Source: Mallotus nudiflorus
Lineage: Eukaryota; Streptophyta; Magnoliopsida; Malpighiales; Euphorbiaceae
DNA length: 64,000 nucleotides
Reading direction: 5' to 3'
NCBI GenBank assembly: GCA_947683625.1
Contig: CANTUR010000345.1
Span: 124,001-188,000 of the forward strand
The position numbers were made by a program, and so were the translations under genes. Below, in pieces: positions 1-12,644 of the stretch. The notes beneath the pieces were generated by a model that did no database searches, was not told the origin of the DNA, and saw nothing but the letters and a program-made list of their open reading frames with translations. Numbering within the stretch: position 1 is the stretch's first letter; every line of letters begins with the position of its first letter.

Positions 1-687
1 CTTCATCTTTAATCTTTTAGTTATGTTTATTTACTTTGCCACAAGTATATGTGGCTAAATTCCTTTAGTGTTTAGGTTGGGAGTAACAATTTCATGATAT
101 GATTGAACACAAGTTTTATTTATTAAATTAATTTTCAGTTAATTTTATGAGTTGCACTTATTTTATGCTTTCATTATTGGTCAGCTTGTTTTCATATTTA
201 TGGGTAAATTCACCAACGAGAGTTAGGGAAATTTATTAGCTTAGACTCATAGGACTTAGATTACTCGACCATGAGAGTAGGCAAGCTCTTCAGGGGTAAA
301 GTAATTGTTAAAGATCTTAATGAGTTTTGATTAATTTCTTAATCATGAGAGTAGATTGAATCTTAATCTTAACATGCTTAATTGAACTCGAAAGAGTTTT
401 TATGTATTTTAGAATAATTACCCTTAACTAGATACAATGTTTAAATTTATTTAAAGTGTTCATGATCTAATTAAAATAGTGAAACTAAGCTTAAGCTCTA
501 AGCCTTTTATCATTTGATTTTAAATTAATTTAGATTTCTTTGTTTATTTTGATTACAAATTCACTTTTATTTAATTTACTAGATGAGATATAAGTAAAGA
601 TATTAGTATCCAATATATAGTCTTTGTGGGAACGATAACTTTTTATACTGAGATCATGATCTGTGCACTTGCGTGTTTTGAACGCAA

Positions 688-688
<1 letters not shown>
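1..688. other. AT-rich non-coding stretch, possible LTR remnant
   Basis: No gene is visible. The end of the stretch (about 625-680: a 'gtgggaacgata' motif followed by 'gtgcacttgcg') resembles the 3' terminal part of LTRs in some plant Gypsy families. That resemblance is from memory and is weak. Only short, frequently stopped frames are present. Confidence 0.3.
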
Positions 689-718
<30 letters not shown>

Positions 719-850
719 TCTTCTTCTTCTTCTTATTTTAATTATTATTGTTGTTGTAGTTATTATTATTATTTTATTATATTATATTATTATTGGTATT
801 ATTATCATTATTTTGAGACCCTTGATGTTAATTATTATTATTAGTATAAG
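689..850. repeat. Compound TAT/TTC/ATT microsatellite
   Basis: A (TAT)n run from about 689 to 718 passes into (TTC)n to about 735, then into interrupted TTA/TTG/TTAT tracts. The apparent open frames across it encode only runs of Ile, Ser, Leu and Tyr and are products of the repeat, not genes. Confidence 0.9.
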
Positions 851-2217
851 TATGGTTATTGCTATTATATATATATAAAGAGTGGTAGAGGAAAGGACAC
901 GTGGCAATGTGTCTTTTATTATAGGAAGGCTGCAGGTCGAGAGAAAGGAAAATAGCGGGTGTGAGATAGCTTCAGGTGGTAAATTTCATTTTATCCCAAA
1001 ACTTTTCTTTCCTTCTGTTCAACCCTCAAATGACCTTCGATCAACCTCAAATTCAAGAAATATACTTGTCTCAATGTCCTCTTCCTTCTGGTGGTGTCCG
1101 TTTTTCAAGAAATAGCTCAGATTGGTGCAAAATTATCATTGTTCAGTTGGCCTAATTTTTTTGATATGCACTATTCCAGTAGGTTTTAGGCAATGCCATT
1201 ACTTCCTTTGAATTCCTCATATTACTAGGAGTCTGTAGCCGCCAACTGTGCATCTGAACTCCACCCGTAGAATATTTGATGAATATTTTTATGTAATTTT
1301 GATTTATTCTTCATTTCAGTTATTCATTGCATATTTTGGATTGTTTAAATCTTTGGTTATGTCCTATAAATTATTATGAATGTTTTGGTGTATTTGGTTT
1401 TATCGGATATCATGTTTTTCCGGTAAGGATAGTGCAGGTCCCACTCGAAATACAATGGAAATAAGGTTGGTTCAAAAAATTATGGAATTATTTTATTAAT
1501 TAGAATAAATTATGTTGATCGATTTCCATAACTGAACCAAAGTCTAATTCTTGGCGGAGTTTCAGAAAAAAATTCCCGAAGCGTTTTAGTGAAAATTTCT
1601 TAATTTCCATTTAAATTGATTATATCATTAGAAATAAATATCTTTAGCCTCAAAGGCCATATTTAGGATATTTCCTAGTCCATTTTATTAATTCATTGAT
1701 TTTTATAATTTTTTGAAAATTTGGACATTTTTTATGAATTTTTGTTATATGCATAAACATGTTTTAAATAAATATTATTTACTATAAATAGTATCAGAGT
1801 GGAGGTATTGGGAAATAGGTAAACCAAGACACGTCAGCCTACTCACTTCATTTGTAAGTTAATATTTAAAATATGTGTTGGATTTACAAATAAAATATAA
1901 ATTGAATGAATATATTTAAAAAGGAAAAAATAAAATTAAAAAATTTATATTTTAATACTGAAATATTTATACTGTTAAATTATTTTATTTAAGAAAAGGA
2001 TTCAATTTAATAATTTATATTTCCAATATGTGAATAGTGAAAGGGCAATTTTGATATTTTAATATGTTGATAATGTTTTGATTATATTCAATGTTATTTT
2101 GCCCTTATTATTTATTATTGATGCTTTAATTCAGTTATTTGTTATTATAATTTTTATTATAAGGATATGATGAGAAATTAAGAGTACTTTTATTTCCAAT
2201 TACTGTATTTCTTGTGC

Positions 2218-2218
<1 letters not shown>
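851..2218. other. Non-coding repeat-like DNA
   Basis: No coding region is supported. At 1791-1800 the sequence gtatcagagt resembles a decayed tRNA-Met primer-binding site, so part of this stretch may be the LTR/leader junction of an old element. I could not find a matching second LTR in the window. Confidence 0.3.

Positions 2219-2271
<53 letters not shown>
2219..2271. repeat. (AT)n microsatellite
   Basis: An essentially uninterrupted AT dinucleotide run of about 53 bp. Confidence 0.95.
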
Positions 2272-2272
<1 letters not shown>

Positions 2273-4540
2273 TTATAAATATTTTTAGAAAAATATTAGC
2301 AGAACATGCTATCTAGTGTGCTACATTGGGACTATGTGCACACTAGTATGTTAGATGGGTAGAATATGAATTTTGAGTTGATATGAAATTATATGATATT
2401 AGACATATGATTAAAATGATTTATTAAAATTCATTAGATAGAGAGGGGTATGTGTAAGCACCTAATTTCAGGATAATAAAGTATGGATGCGACAAAAGAC
2501 TCAAATGTGTCATAGGTAAGTCTTCAACATTTGAAGTTTAAAACCTCAAAAGTCTGAATGCATTTTCAAAAATAGTTTAATGTTTTTTTTCAGGACTTAA
2601 TTGTAATACTTTTTAAGACCTAATTGAAATTTATAAATTTTTTCAAGGGTCTTTTTATAATTATTGACCGGAATTACACAATTTCGGTTGGAATTATACC
2701 TTTTCCATCCGTTTCTTTTGTATTTTTATAGAAAATAAAAAATATTTTTCCTGAATTTTGATTGTTTAAAAATTTTCTTAATTTCTTTTTTTGGGATTTA
2801 TCTAGATTTTCAGGAAATAAAATTCTTTCAAATTTGAAACTCTTCAGAACACATGACCTAGGGTTTTTTTTTTATCTTTTTCCTATAAAAAGATAGCTTA
2901 AGCTACTGGAAGAGGGACCTCTCTTTTTTGGCTAAAGCTCTCTAGACTTGACTTCTTTCTTTAGGCAGTATGCAAAAAATTTCTTGGTGATTGATGTGTT
3001 TATGAAGCAAGGGGCAATAAACCTTGGAGAAAAAAATAACGATTTTTTTGAAGACCTACTTAATAAACAATGATGATTGATCTTAGTTTGAGAAGCCAAC
3101 CACAGTGCATCCATAATCATCCTCTCCTTTTCTATTATTTTTTATTTTATTATTTTGTTCCTATTGAATTTTAGCTTTACTTAATTTTATTGTTATTTTG
3201 TTTATTCACTAACCATTGTTTATTTTTGTGTTGGTGATTATGGAGGGGATTACATGATAATCTTACTTGGAGAACAAAATCCACGGAGGCCAATGGAATT
3301 CCATGGATTGAACCTTGTAGCTAAATATAGTTTTTAGGTTTTTATTTAATTTTTTATTATTGTTTTATTGTTTTATTTATTTGTGGGCTGCATTAATTTT
3401 TATTTTCTTATTATTTTTAATAGCTCTTTGAAATAGCCCCAATAGTGGTAATAATGAAATTTGGTGTGTGTGCTTATGTGTTTTATTTTAATTAATTGGT
3501 TAGAAAAATTAGAGTTTCAATTGGGTAATTCATTAAAATTAATGGCTATGCAGAGAATTAAGGTTTTTTTTTTTTATTAAAATTGGATTAGATTTAAGTG
3601 GTTAGAATTAGGGTTGTTTGTTAATAATTTTATGGTCACTTTAATTAAATTAGGGTTTTTAGAAGAAATAAGTTTGATGAATTGTTTGATCTTTCATTTG
3701 ATTATTTTTTTTATATTTTTATTGTTTTTGGGCTTGTTTGGTTATGTTTATGTGTTTTGGGCCTTAAGCCCATGGTAGATTTTAACCCATTTAAATAAAT
3801 TTAGGTCTAGATTTTAATTAATTGAAATGCATTTTAGGCCCATAATTAATTAGATTTAGGGTAGAGATAACTTTAGGCCCATTTAGTTAATTAGACATAG
3901 GTCCACCTAATTTAATTTAATTAATTTAGACTTAGCCTATTAAATTAAAGCCCTTTTTTCATAATTTGTAGATTTAAGATCACTTTAGAATTAAAACATG
4001 TAGAATTAGGCCCACTAATTTAAATATTTCATAATTTGTAGATATAGGCCCATTTTTAGAATTAAAATAAATAGGCTTAGGATCACTTAATTAAAATTAA
4101 ATAGGAATTAGGTCCATTAGTGTTTAGGCTCACTTGTAAATTAAAACATGTATATTTAGTTTATTTAGTTAAAATCAATGTAGATTAGACTAACCTAGGC
4201 ATTATGATTTAAATGAATGCATTGTTTACCTATATATTTCATGACTAGTTTTCTTGGAGTTAATTGTTTAAATAAGGGTTTATATGAAATTGCATGTAAA
4301 TAAAGGATAAGATAGTAATTCATAAAGTAATTCTAAACGAACACAAGATTGAAAGAAATTGGTATTCCGTATCCAGAATCTCCTAGTTGTGGTGCTAGCT
4401 TTCTTTTAGAGAATTGAGTACCACCATTTTTATTTGTCCCAGTTATTATACTGGGTGGTGACTTCTCATCTCCATGCCATGTCTTTGTGGCAATAGTTAG
4501 TGTGTTCTTTAGAGCCTTGAGCACAAATAGTGTCACGGTT
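2272..4540 (+). other. Non-coding DNA, probably 5' part of a giant LTR
   Basis: No genes. The stretch is AT-rich with many scattered 'aggcccatt/taattag' motifs between about 3,720 and 4,200. It lies directly upstream of the recognisable LTR 3' part (4,540-5,682). If that LTR is as long as its sister copy (3,256 bp), it would start near 2,450, where a 'TGTAAGCACC' occurs; the sequence there does not align convincingly with the sister's start, so the 5' boundary is unresolved. Confidence 0.35.
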
Positions 4541-5682
4541 GCTAAGATCTTAGGTGCACGCTAAACCCTGTTGTCTACAGTATAGTTGCGACAACTCGAT
4601 TGACCTTTCAAGGTCTTAGGGCTAGTCATGCCAGTAGCATGACTGCAGCAGCTCGGTTGACCTTTTAGGGTCTTGGGGCTAGTCATACCGGTAGCAAGGC
4701 TGTTGTAGCTCAGTTGACCTTTCAAGGTCTGGGGGCTGGTCCACTGCCCAATTGGAAAAGAGAAATATTATTTGGACTCAAGAAAGCCTAATGGCTAGTG
4801 AGACATAGTGTTTGACGTTACAAAAACCACTAGTAAGTACTGGAATAAGTGAATGACTATGGCTGGTAGCTCGATGGATTCTTAGCTCTTAAAAACAGGC
4901 AATCAGTTGGATAAAGAGAACTAAGTGGCTACTAGATTTGTGGTTTAGGGTTTTACTATGATTTTTCACTTAAAAGAATATTTTAAAGAAATGTTATTTT
5001 TATTTCAAAGGTATTGTGAGAGTTTATAAAAGTCATTAAGATTTATAAAGATGATTTTGGAAAAATAATGGTTTTAAATATAAGTTATATATATTTTATT
5101 ATATATCCATAAAATCTTTTAATAAAGAAGGATTTTAAAACAGTATGCATTTCCTTATTTTAGCTTACTTAGTGAGGTCTGACTCCCCTTAATTATTTTT
5201 CCTAGGATCTAGGGATTCTATAGTTAGTTATACTTGTTTGTGCTGGACTTATTCTTCCCTTGCTACTTTATGTATGGTATGTTAATATTTACTATTTTAT
5301 ATTCATACTCTAGACACCTTAATAGTAGTTGAACATTTGATAAATGTATTTGTATTTGACTAGATTAAAATTAGGTTTATGTATTATTATGTTGATATAT
5401 GTGTTGAGCATACATTGTGTTGGAGAGTGATATTTGTGATGGATTATTAGAGTTGTTGTTATGTAGTATTGATGGGGGAATATTTTGGAAGTGCATTTCT
5501 TGATTTATAGGTTTTGGGTTTGTTTTCGAAACAGAGGAAACTTTGCTAAATTTTTGTTAGAATTTTAAATTGATTTAATTTTACTGTGAAAATTTTTTTA
5601 AAGCTTACTACGAGTTTCAAAAGCTTCTCACCTTCCCATTCCCTAGTGTTGGTCACATGCCCTTTAGTTTTAGGTCATGACA
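4541..5682 (+). mobile_element. 3' part of a giant LTR, + strand copy
   Basis: This stretch matches the reverse complement of 35,540-36,400 in order: the 'agctcagttgacc' tandem block, the 'gaggtctgactcccc' block (5,176-5,190; complement at 35,970-35,985), then 'cttactacg...ccctagtgttggtca' and the terminal 'GGTCATGACA' ending at 5,682. The minus-strand copy ends at the same terminal motif next to a target duplication, so 5,682 is the LTR's 3' end. No coding capacity is visible. Family type is inferred only (long-LTR Gypsy). Confidence 0.65.
4580..4745 (+). repeat. Three tandem copies of a 57-bp unit
   Basis: The anchor 'ttgacctttcaaggtct' and variants recur at 4,600, 4,657 and 4,714, exactly 57 bp apart. 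The flanking words 'ggggctagtcat', 'gtagca' and 'agctc' repeat with it. A related 54-bp unit occurs twice in the sister LTR near 36,256-36,345 on the other strand. Confidence 0.85.
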
Positions 5683-5718
5683 ATCAGCTACCTCAAAAAG
5701 CTAATCCAAATGCCCCAT

Positions 5719-6642
5719 TAATGCATGGCCATGCTAAAATGAATTGATTAAGAGTTATCCTTTTTAGTCTACTTGGAATGAAGTCATAATATTATTGAAC
5801 TATATAAGGATGACATTCTATACCTTATGTTCAATACAAAAATCATGTGATAAAGGGACTACAATGTTCACTGTGATTAGGTTATGTTAGATTATTAACT
5901 TCATATGACTTAGGTAGTCATAATGTCTTGCTAGAGGCCACTTATGACTTGTAGGCCTAAAGAGAGATTTAAGCCCACTGCCAATGTTATGTGCGCCTAC
6001 AGGGTCACACAATTAGAAGATGCCCAAAATGATTATAGGCTTATTAAGCCTAGTTAAACTCTTTAGAAATAAATATATTTAACTATTTATTTATGATAAT
6101 TGTTATCTAAATAAATAATAAATATATTATTGATTTTATTTTAAATAAATAAAATTTGAATTTAATGGCTAATTACCAAAAAGGGTTTGGTAAGTGAAAT
6201 CCTAATTGAGAACTCTATATATATGTTATGTTCTCTAGGGTTTGAGACAAATCAATTGAATGAGCCACCTAAAATTCATTTTCTCTGCATTTTGAGAAAA
6301 ATGAAATAAAAGAGAGTTTTGTTCTTGAGTTGTAAGACAACCAAGTCATGCTAGCACACACACATATCATTTTGATCAAGGCCTGTTGGTGTGGATACCT
6401 TTAGAGGATAGATTCTTTTGAAAACATCTAAAATCCAAATTTGAATCAAAGTAAAAGCTTAAGATAAGGTGTCGCCGGAGTGAACCTCCTCTCATCCTTC
6501 TAAATTTTTTTTCCTCTTCTGCATTTTGCTAAGATTCTTGAAACCTTAGATTTAATCAAGTAGTAGAATTACATGGATCCGGGTTTGGGAACGTGATATA
6601 ATTTTTATATTTTCGCTGCGTTCGTATCACTAAACCTAATAG
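5719..6642 (+). repeat. Copia-1 5' LTR, truncated at its 5' side
   Basis: Aligns with 13,202-14,124 of the 3' LTR, sharing 'gaactatataaggatga', 'cctaattgagaactctatatatatg' and the end 'cactaaacctaatag'. A TATATATA box lies at 6,216-6,223 and the primer site starts directly at 6,643. The upstream 557 bp are absent; the sequence switches about 37 bp after the giant LTR end at 5,682. Confidence 0.88.
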
Positions 6643-6655
6643 TGGTATCGGAGCC
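6643..6655 (+). promoter_or_regulatory. Copia-1 primer-binding site
   Basis: TGGTATCGGAGCC lies immediately after the 5' LTR and differs by one base from the usual plant initiator tRNA-Met complement TGGTATCAGAGC. Confidence 0.88.
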
Positions 6656-8659
6656 ACTTGTAATTCGATTAATTTATTCTGTGTATATGTGATATATATT
6701 ATGGTTTTGATTCATTTTTGAAAAAGGGGTTTTCAAAAATTATGAAAAGGGTTTTGATTCATTTTGTGACAATTCTTTGTAATATGTTTGAAAACAGAAT
6801 TTAATATTAATTTGATTAATATTAACTAACGTTTAATTTGATTAAACTATTTTTAGAATTGTGTTTTCTGAATTTTGTTTATTGATTTTATGAAAATCAG
6901 TATAGGTAATCTGGTTTTAAAGATAATCACTAATTTGTTCTGTATGCTATTTTGATTAGTATGATTAATTGAAACAACATATTTTTTTTCTGTTTTAATC
7001 AGGAAATTTGTTTCTATTTAATTAATAAAATCATTTTCTATTTTGATTAGGAAATTTGTTTTTATTTAAAGTTTAAACAGAAAATTCTGTGATTATGTAG
7101 ATTAAGAATTAAAGGGCAATTTATTTAAGTGTTAAACAAATTATGCTGAATGGATCTATTTTATATAGATTCGTTCAAGCTGTAATTTTGATTACAAAAT
7201 TAGGGTTTCTTAATGGCTGCTATCACTTTATAAAAAAAACCGTTTTTGATATATTTTGAACAGATTTTTTGAATGTAATTTGTTTACATAAAGTGATGTC
7301 ATTTTGGGGTTTTAGGCAGCAACTAATTCGGTAATATGATTACAGAAATTGATTAGTTGCCTCCTTAACGCAAATTAGGGTTTTTTATGGTGGTTTTAAT
7401 TGAGCGTTTTTATCTATTTTTGAACATATTAATTATTTAAAAAATTGATTATGAAAATCATTAACATTCAAAAATCTAAAAGACAATTCATCGAAGAGCT
7501 TAGGTAAAGTGTTTACTGTTGGACTCGCTGACTGGAAGATAGTCAGCGGGATCGCCACTAAGGCCCCAGACCCCACCAAGGGTGCTGCCCGTTGGACCCC
7601 ACCAGGGGCGCTGCCCCTCAGAAGCCCACTAGGGATGCTGCCCCCTAAAACCCCACAAGGGCATTGCCCTTTGACCCTGAAAGAATTTTCACATTATTGT
7701 TTTTTTTTAACATAATAATTGGAGTTGCTAACTAAATGAATTGTTATATTATACATGTTTGTTGTTTAATGCATGGTGCATAGCATAGCCCCTAGACTAA
7801 TGTGATTGGATTTAATTATTTTATGGGTTGTAATTTTAAATACGGCCTACGAGTCATTTTTTTGTTGTATTTATTTTATTTTGTAATAGTGTAGAATAAA
7901 TTACAATAATTAATGTAAATCAAGACCTATGGAGCAATTCAAGTTGGAGGCTCAGGATGGAGATCCAAGGTGGAAACCTAAGAAGGAGATCCATGATAGA
8001 AGATGGAGATCCATATTGAAGGCTCAATTTGTAATTGTTATATTGCCTAGGTTTGACCTTTGATCTTCATACTGGCTTATGAAGATCAAATTAGATTTGG
8101 GCAATGCTATGTCACATTTATTTTAGTTGTTATGTATGTGATGCCATGTGATACAATATAACAACAACTAAATAAGATTAAATAAATATGAACCCTCATT
8201 TAATATTAAGTCATTGTAATGCCTCCCATAAATTCAACACTTGTCAAGCCTTAGATTATTACATATGGGCCTACCAAAGCAAGGTGTATAAACTTATCCG
8301 AGGAAGGCAAGTTGGATAATGGTGCTATCCAAACATTTAATATGGTTTGACTTAACTAGGTTATTAAAATGGTTTTGGACCTAGGGCATTAGATGGGAAT
8401 TTTAAACCACGACATGTGATGTCAAATCCCATACCATAAAAGAGTTACATAAGATTTAATTGATAAGATTTGTCTACCTAAATAACCATATTTTACACGA
8501 TGAGACAAAGCTCACTTAAAGTATGGTGAAATATGGATCTTGGCCCACTATAATTTGTAAATAACATTGAGGGTTATTAATTTAAATAAATTTTATGGTA
8601 TTTTTTATGCCTCATTTAATAAAATACTGAATGGACTTTGCATATATTTGTTGTAGATA
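6656..8659 (+). other. Copia-1 untranslated leader
   Basis: A 2-kb gap between primer site and gag with no supportable coding frame. It holds the GC-rich minisatellite at 7,526-7,680 and otherwise AT-rich DNA. Leaders this long are unusual for Copia elements and may include an old insertion, but no boundaries were found. Confidence 0.6.
7526..7680 (+). repeat. GC-rich 27-bp minisatellite with adjacent hairpin
   Basis: Four imperfect units of the form 'CCCCACnAGGGnGCTGCCC' begin at 7,571, 7,597, 7,624 and 7,651 (26-27 bp spacing). Just upstream, CGCTGACT (7,526-7,533) and AGTCAGCG (7,541-7,548) form an 8-bp perfect stem with a 7-base loop. Base composition is sharply GC-rich against AT-rich surroundings. 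The 68-residue frame across it reads as Pro/Gly/Leu repeats and is probably not a gene. Confidence 0.88.
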
Positions 8660-11600
8660 ATGACTTTAAACACTACACTTACCATGTCACTGTGATCGAT
8701 CCTTGAGAAGGATAAACTCAATGGGACTAACTTTCTTGATTGGTATAGAAACCTAAGAATTGTTCTTAGGCATGAGAGAAAGGAATATATCCTTGATCAA
8801 CCCATCCCTGAGGAACTAGTTATCAATGCTCTTAGAGCATAAAAGGATGCTTATAACAAGCATCTCACTGATTCTACTGATGTCACTAGTGTTATGCTTG
8901 GATGTATGGAGTCTGAGCTATAAAAGCAGTTGATGGAAATGGAGGCTTATACTATGATAGGCCATCTTAAGGAAATGTTCTAAGAGAAAGCCATAATAAA
9001 AAGGTTCAATACTATCAGGTCATTGCTTTCTTGCAAGTTAACTACTGGTGGCTCTGTCAGTCCTCATGTTCTCAAGATGAAGGGTCATCTTGATCACTTG
9101 GACAAGCTTGGACTCAAGATTGAACAAGAGTTGGCTGTGGATATTATTCTTCATTATTTGCTTAAAGCTTATGATAGCTTCATTATGAATTTCAATATAC
9201 ATAGTATGGAGAAGACTGTTTCAAAGTTGCATAGGATGCTAAAAACTGCTGAAAAGAACATCAAGATTAACACCAAGGATGTTCTCATCATCAATAAGGG
9301 AAAGGGGATGAAAAAGGTTGAAAAGGGTAAGGGCAAGGCCTCTAAAGGCTTTCAGAAGCCCAAGCTAAAGCCCAAGCCCAAATCCAAAGCTGAACCCAAA
9401 GTAAAAGAAGGAATTTTCTTTTTCTGCAATGAGCCAGGCTACTGGAAAAGGAATTGCAAGCTCTATTTGGATGATCTAAAAAAGAAAAAGGGTAGTGAGA
9501 CTACCTGTTCAGGTATTCATGTTATAGAATTAAATTTATCTACTACTGCTTCTGATTCTTGGGTATTAGATATTGGATCAGGATCTCACATTTGTACAAA
9601 TGTGTAGGGTCTAAAAAGGAGTAGATCATTGGCTAGAGGTGAAGTGTACCTATGAGTAGGCAATGGAGCAAGAGTTGCTACTTTAACTGTGGGAACTTAT
9701 GAGTTACCTTTGCCTAATGAACTTGTTTTATCCTTAGAAAATTTTTATTATGTACCTACCATGCATAGGAATATTATTTTTATTTCTTGTTTGGACAAGA
9801 AAGGGTTTGAATTTATTATTAAGAATAATAAATGCAATATTTATCTAGATAACATTTTCTATGGATATGCTCCATGCACTGGTGGTCTTTATGTTTTAGA
9901 TGTTGAAGACACTAATGAAATTCCAATCTATAACATTGATACAAAGAAGTCTAAATCTAATGATTTAAACTCAACCTATCTCTGGCATTGTCGCTTAGGC
10001 CATATAAATGAGAAACATATTTCAAAGCTACACTAAAATGGGTTTTTTAATTCATTTGATTATGAATCATTTGAAACATGTGAATCTTGTTTACTTGGAA
10101 AAATGACTAAAACACCTTTTACTGGACAGAGTGAGAGGGCTAATGACTTATTAGGCCTAATGCATTCTGATGTATGTCGACCATTAAGCTCAACTGCTAG
10201 AGGAGGTTTTCAGTACTTCATAACTTTCACAAATGATTTCAGTAGATATGGTTATCTCTATCTAATGAAACATAAATCTTAATCTTTTGAAAAGCTTAAA
10301 ATTTTCAAGAATGAAGTACAAAATCAACTTGGTAGAAATATTAAACCACTAAGATCTGATCGAGTTGCTGAATATTTAAACCAAGAATTTACAGATCATC
10401 TTAGAGATTGTGGGATTATTTCATAATTGACTCCTCCAGGTACACCACAATGGAATGGTGTATGTGAATGAAGAAATCAGACTCTATTAGATATGGTTCT
10501 ATCTATGATGAGTCAATCTAATCTTCCAATCTTCTTTTGGCGTTATGCTTTAGAAATTGTTGCATTCATTTTGAATAGAGTTCCCTCTAAGGCAGTTGAA
10601 AAGACACCATGTGAGATATGGACTGGAAAAACTCCCAGTTTGTCTTGTCTTAAGATTTGGGGATGTGATGCTTATGTGAAGCATTAAATCTTAAATAAAC
10701 TAGCACCTAAATCTGACAAATGCCTTTTTATAGGATATCCTAAAGAAACTAAAGGATATTACTTCTACAATGCATCTGAGAATAAAATGTTTATTACTCA
10801 GAATGGTGTATTTTTGGAAAGAGAGTTTATTTCCAAAGGAACCAGTGGGAGCATAGTGCAACTTGAAGAGAGTCAAGGTCCACAAAATAACATTGTACCT
10901 GATATGGGACTGCAACTGGATCAACAAGTAGTTGTTGAGTCTGTACAAGTACCGAAAGGCCCAAGGAGGTCTGGTAGGACATGTCCCCGAGAGATGTTGA
11001 TTTCTCATAACTAGTGATAATGATGTGTTGATTGTGGATCAAAATGAGCCCACATCCTTTCAGGAGGCCATAAATAGTCCTGACTATAAGAAATGGCTAA
11101 AAGCCATGAAATCAGAAATGCAATCCATGTATGATAATCAAGTATGGACCTTGATTAACACAACTGATGGTTTAATGATTATTGGGTGTAAATGGGTTTT
11201 TAAAAAGAAAATTGACATGGATTGAAATGTGCATTCCTTTAAGGCAAGACTGGTTGCAAAATGTTTTAAACAAACACATGGTATAGACTATGATGAAACT
11301 TTTTCACCAGTAGTTATGCTAAAATCTATTCGAGTTCTCCTTGCCATAGTTGCATACTATGATTATGAGATATGGCAAATGGATGTCAAAATAATGTTTC
11401 TTAATGGAAACTTACTTGAGGATGTGTACATGATACAACAAGAGGTTTTTGTCAGTCCTGAGAATTTTGGTAAGGTATGCAAGCTTCAAAAATCCATTTA
11501 TGGATTAAAGCAAGCATCTTAGAGTTGGAATCTTCATTTTGATGAAGTAGTCAAAGAATTTGGCTTCATTAAAAATGAAGATGAACTTTGTGTATACAAG

Positions 11601-12630
11601 AAAGTTAGTGGGAGTGCTATTGTGTTTTTAGTGATGTATGTGGATGACATACTACTCATTCAAAATGATATCCCTATTTTACAAAAATGTCAAATCATGG
11701 CTAGGGAATTGTTTCTTAATGAAAGACTTAGGTGAAGCTGCTTATGTATTAGGCATCAAGATCTATAGAGATAGATCTAAAAGGCTTATTGGCCTAAGTC
11801 AAAGCACTTATATTAATAAGTTATTGAACATGTTTAACATGTAAGAATCTAAGAGAGGATTCTTGCCAATGTCACATGGCATTAGTCTCAACAAGACTTA
11901 GTGTCCTATGATACAAGATGAGCAAGATCGCATGAGTAAGATTCCATATGCTTCTGCTATTGGATCTATCACGTATGCAATGTTGTGTACTCGACCTGAT
12001 GTCTCATATGCCTTAAGCACAACTAGAAGATCCTAGTTAGACCCAGGTGAAAGTCACTGGACAACAGTTAAAAACATTCTGAAGTACTTTAGAAGAACTA
12101 AGGATGCATTTTTACTGTATGGTGGTCAAGAAGATAAGCTAGTTGTAAATGATTTCACTGATGATAGCTTCCGAACTGACAAGGATGATTTTCGATCACA
12201 ATTAGGATATATGTTTTATTTTAATGGACGTGCAGTTACATGGAGGAGTTCCAAGCAAGACACCATTACTGATTCTATAATAGAAGCTGAGTACATAGCT
12301 ACCTTAGAAGCAACTAAGGAGTCTATTTGGATCAAGAAGTTCATAACTAGACTAGGTGTTATTCCTAGTATATCAAATCAAGTGAACTTGTATTATGACA
12401 ATAATGGAGCAATAGCCCAAGCTAAGGAGCCCAGATCACATCAAAGATCCAAACATATACTCATGCGTTATCATCTTATTCGAGAGATCATTGAGAGAGG
12501 AGACGTCAAGATATGCAAAGTACCTATAAATGATAATATTGTTGATCCACTAATTAAGCCTCTTCCACAGCCTAAGCATGAGAGTCATACTAGGTCCATG
12601 GGTGTTAGATATGATGTTGATTGGGCCTAG
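8660..12630 (+). pseudogene. Copia-1 gag-pol polyprotein remnant
   Basis: Decayed polyprotein of a Copia element. Order: Gag from ATG 8,660 (LNGTNFLDWYRNLRIVL-type start); a damaged zinc knuckle near 9,420 (FFCNEPGYWKRNC, first Cys and the His lost); protease core WVLDIGSGSHIC near 9,560; integrase (WHCRLGH zinc-binding start near 9,990, catalytic core 10,130-10,690); reverse transcriptase (SFQEAINSPDYKKW near 11,060; YVDD near 11,640); RNase H 12,211-12,630 with SSKQDTITDSIIEAEY. In-frame stops interrupt Gag, integrase and RT. The RT frame shifts by one base near 11,685, just after YVDD. Residues 12,211-12,630 are the longest open remnant. It cannot encode a working polyprotein. Confidence 0.92.
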
Positions 12631-12631
12631 T

Positions 12632-12644
12632 GCAAGTGGGAGAT
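12632..12644 (+). other. Copia-1 polypurine tract
   Basis: 'caagtgggagat' directly precedes the LTR start TGTTAG; it is the expected plus-strand priming site. Confidence 0.75.

Noticed and set aside
626..878. Two plus-strand open frames of 71-72 codons
   Set aside because: They are translations of the TAT/TTC microsatellite (runs of Ile, Ser, Leu and Tyr).
882..1115. 77-codon plus-strand frame
   Set aside because: No domain or codon signal; lies in non-coding repeat DNA.
7509..7715. 68-codon Pro/Gly-rich frame
   Set aside because: It is the translated GC-rich minisatellite of the Copia leader.
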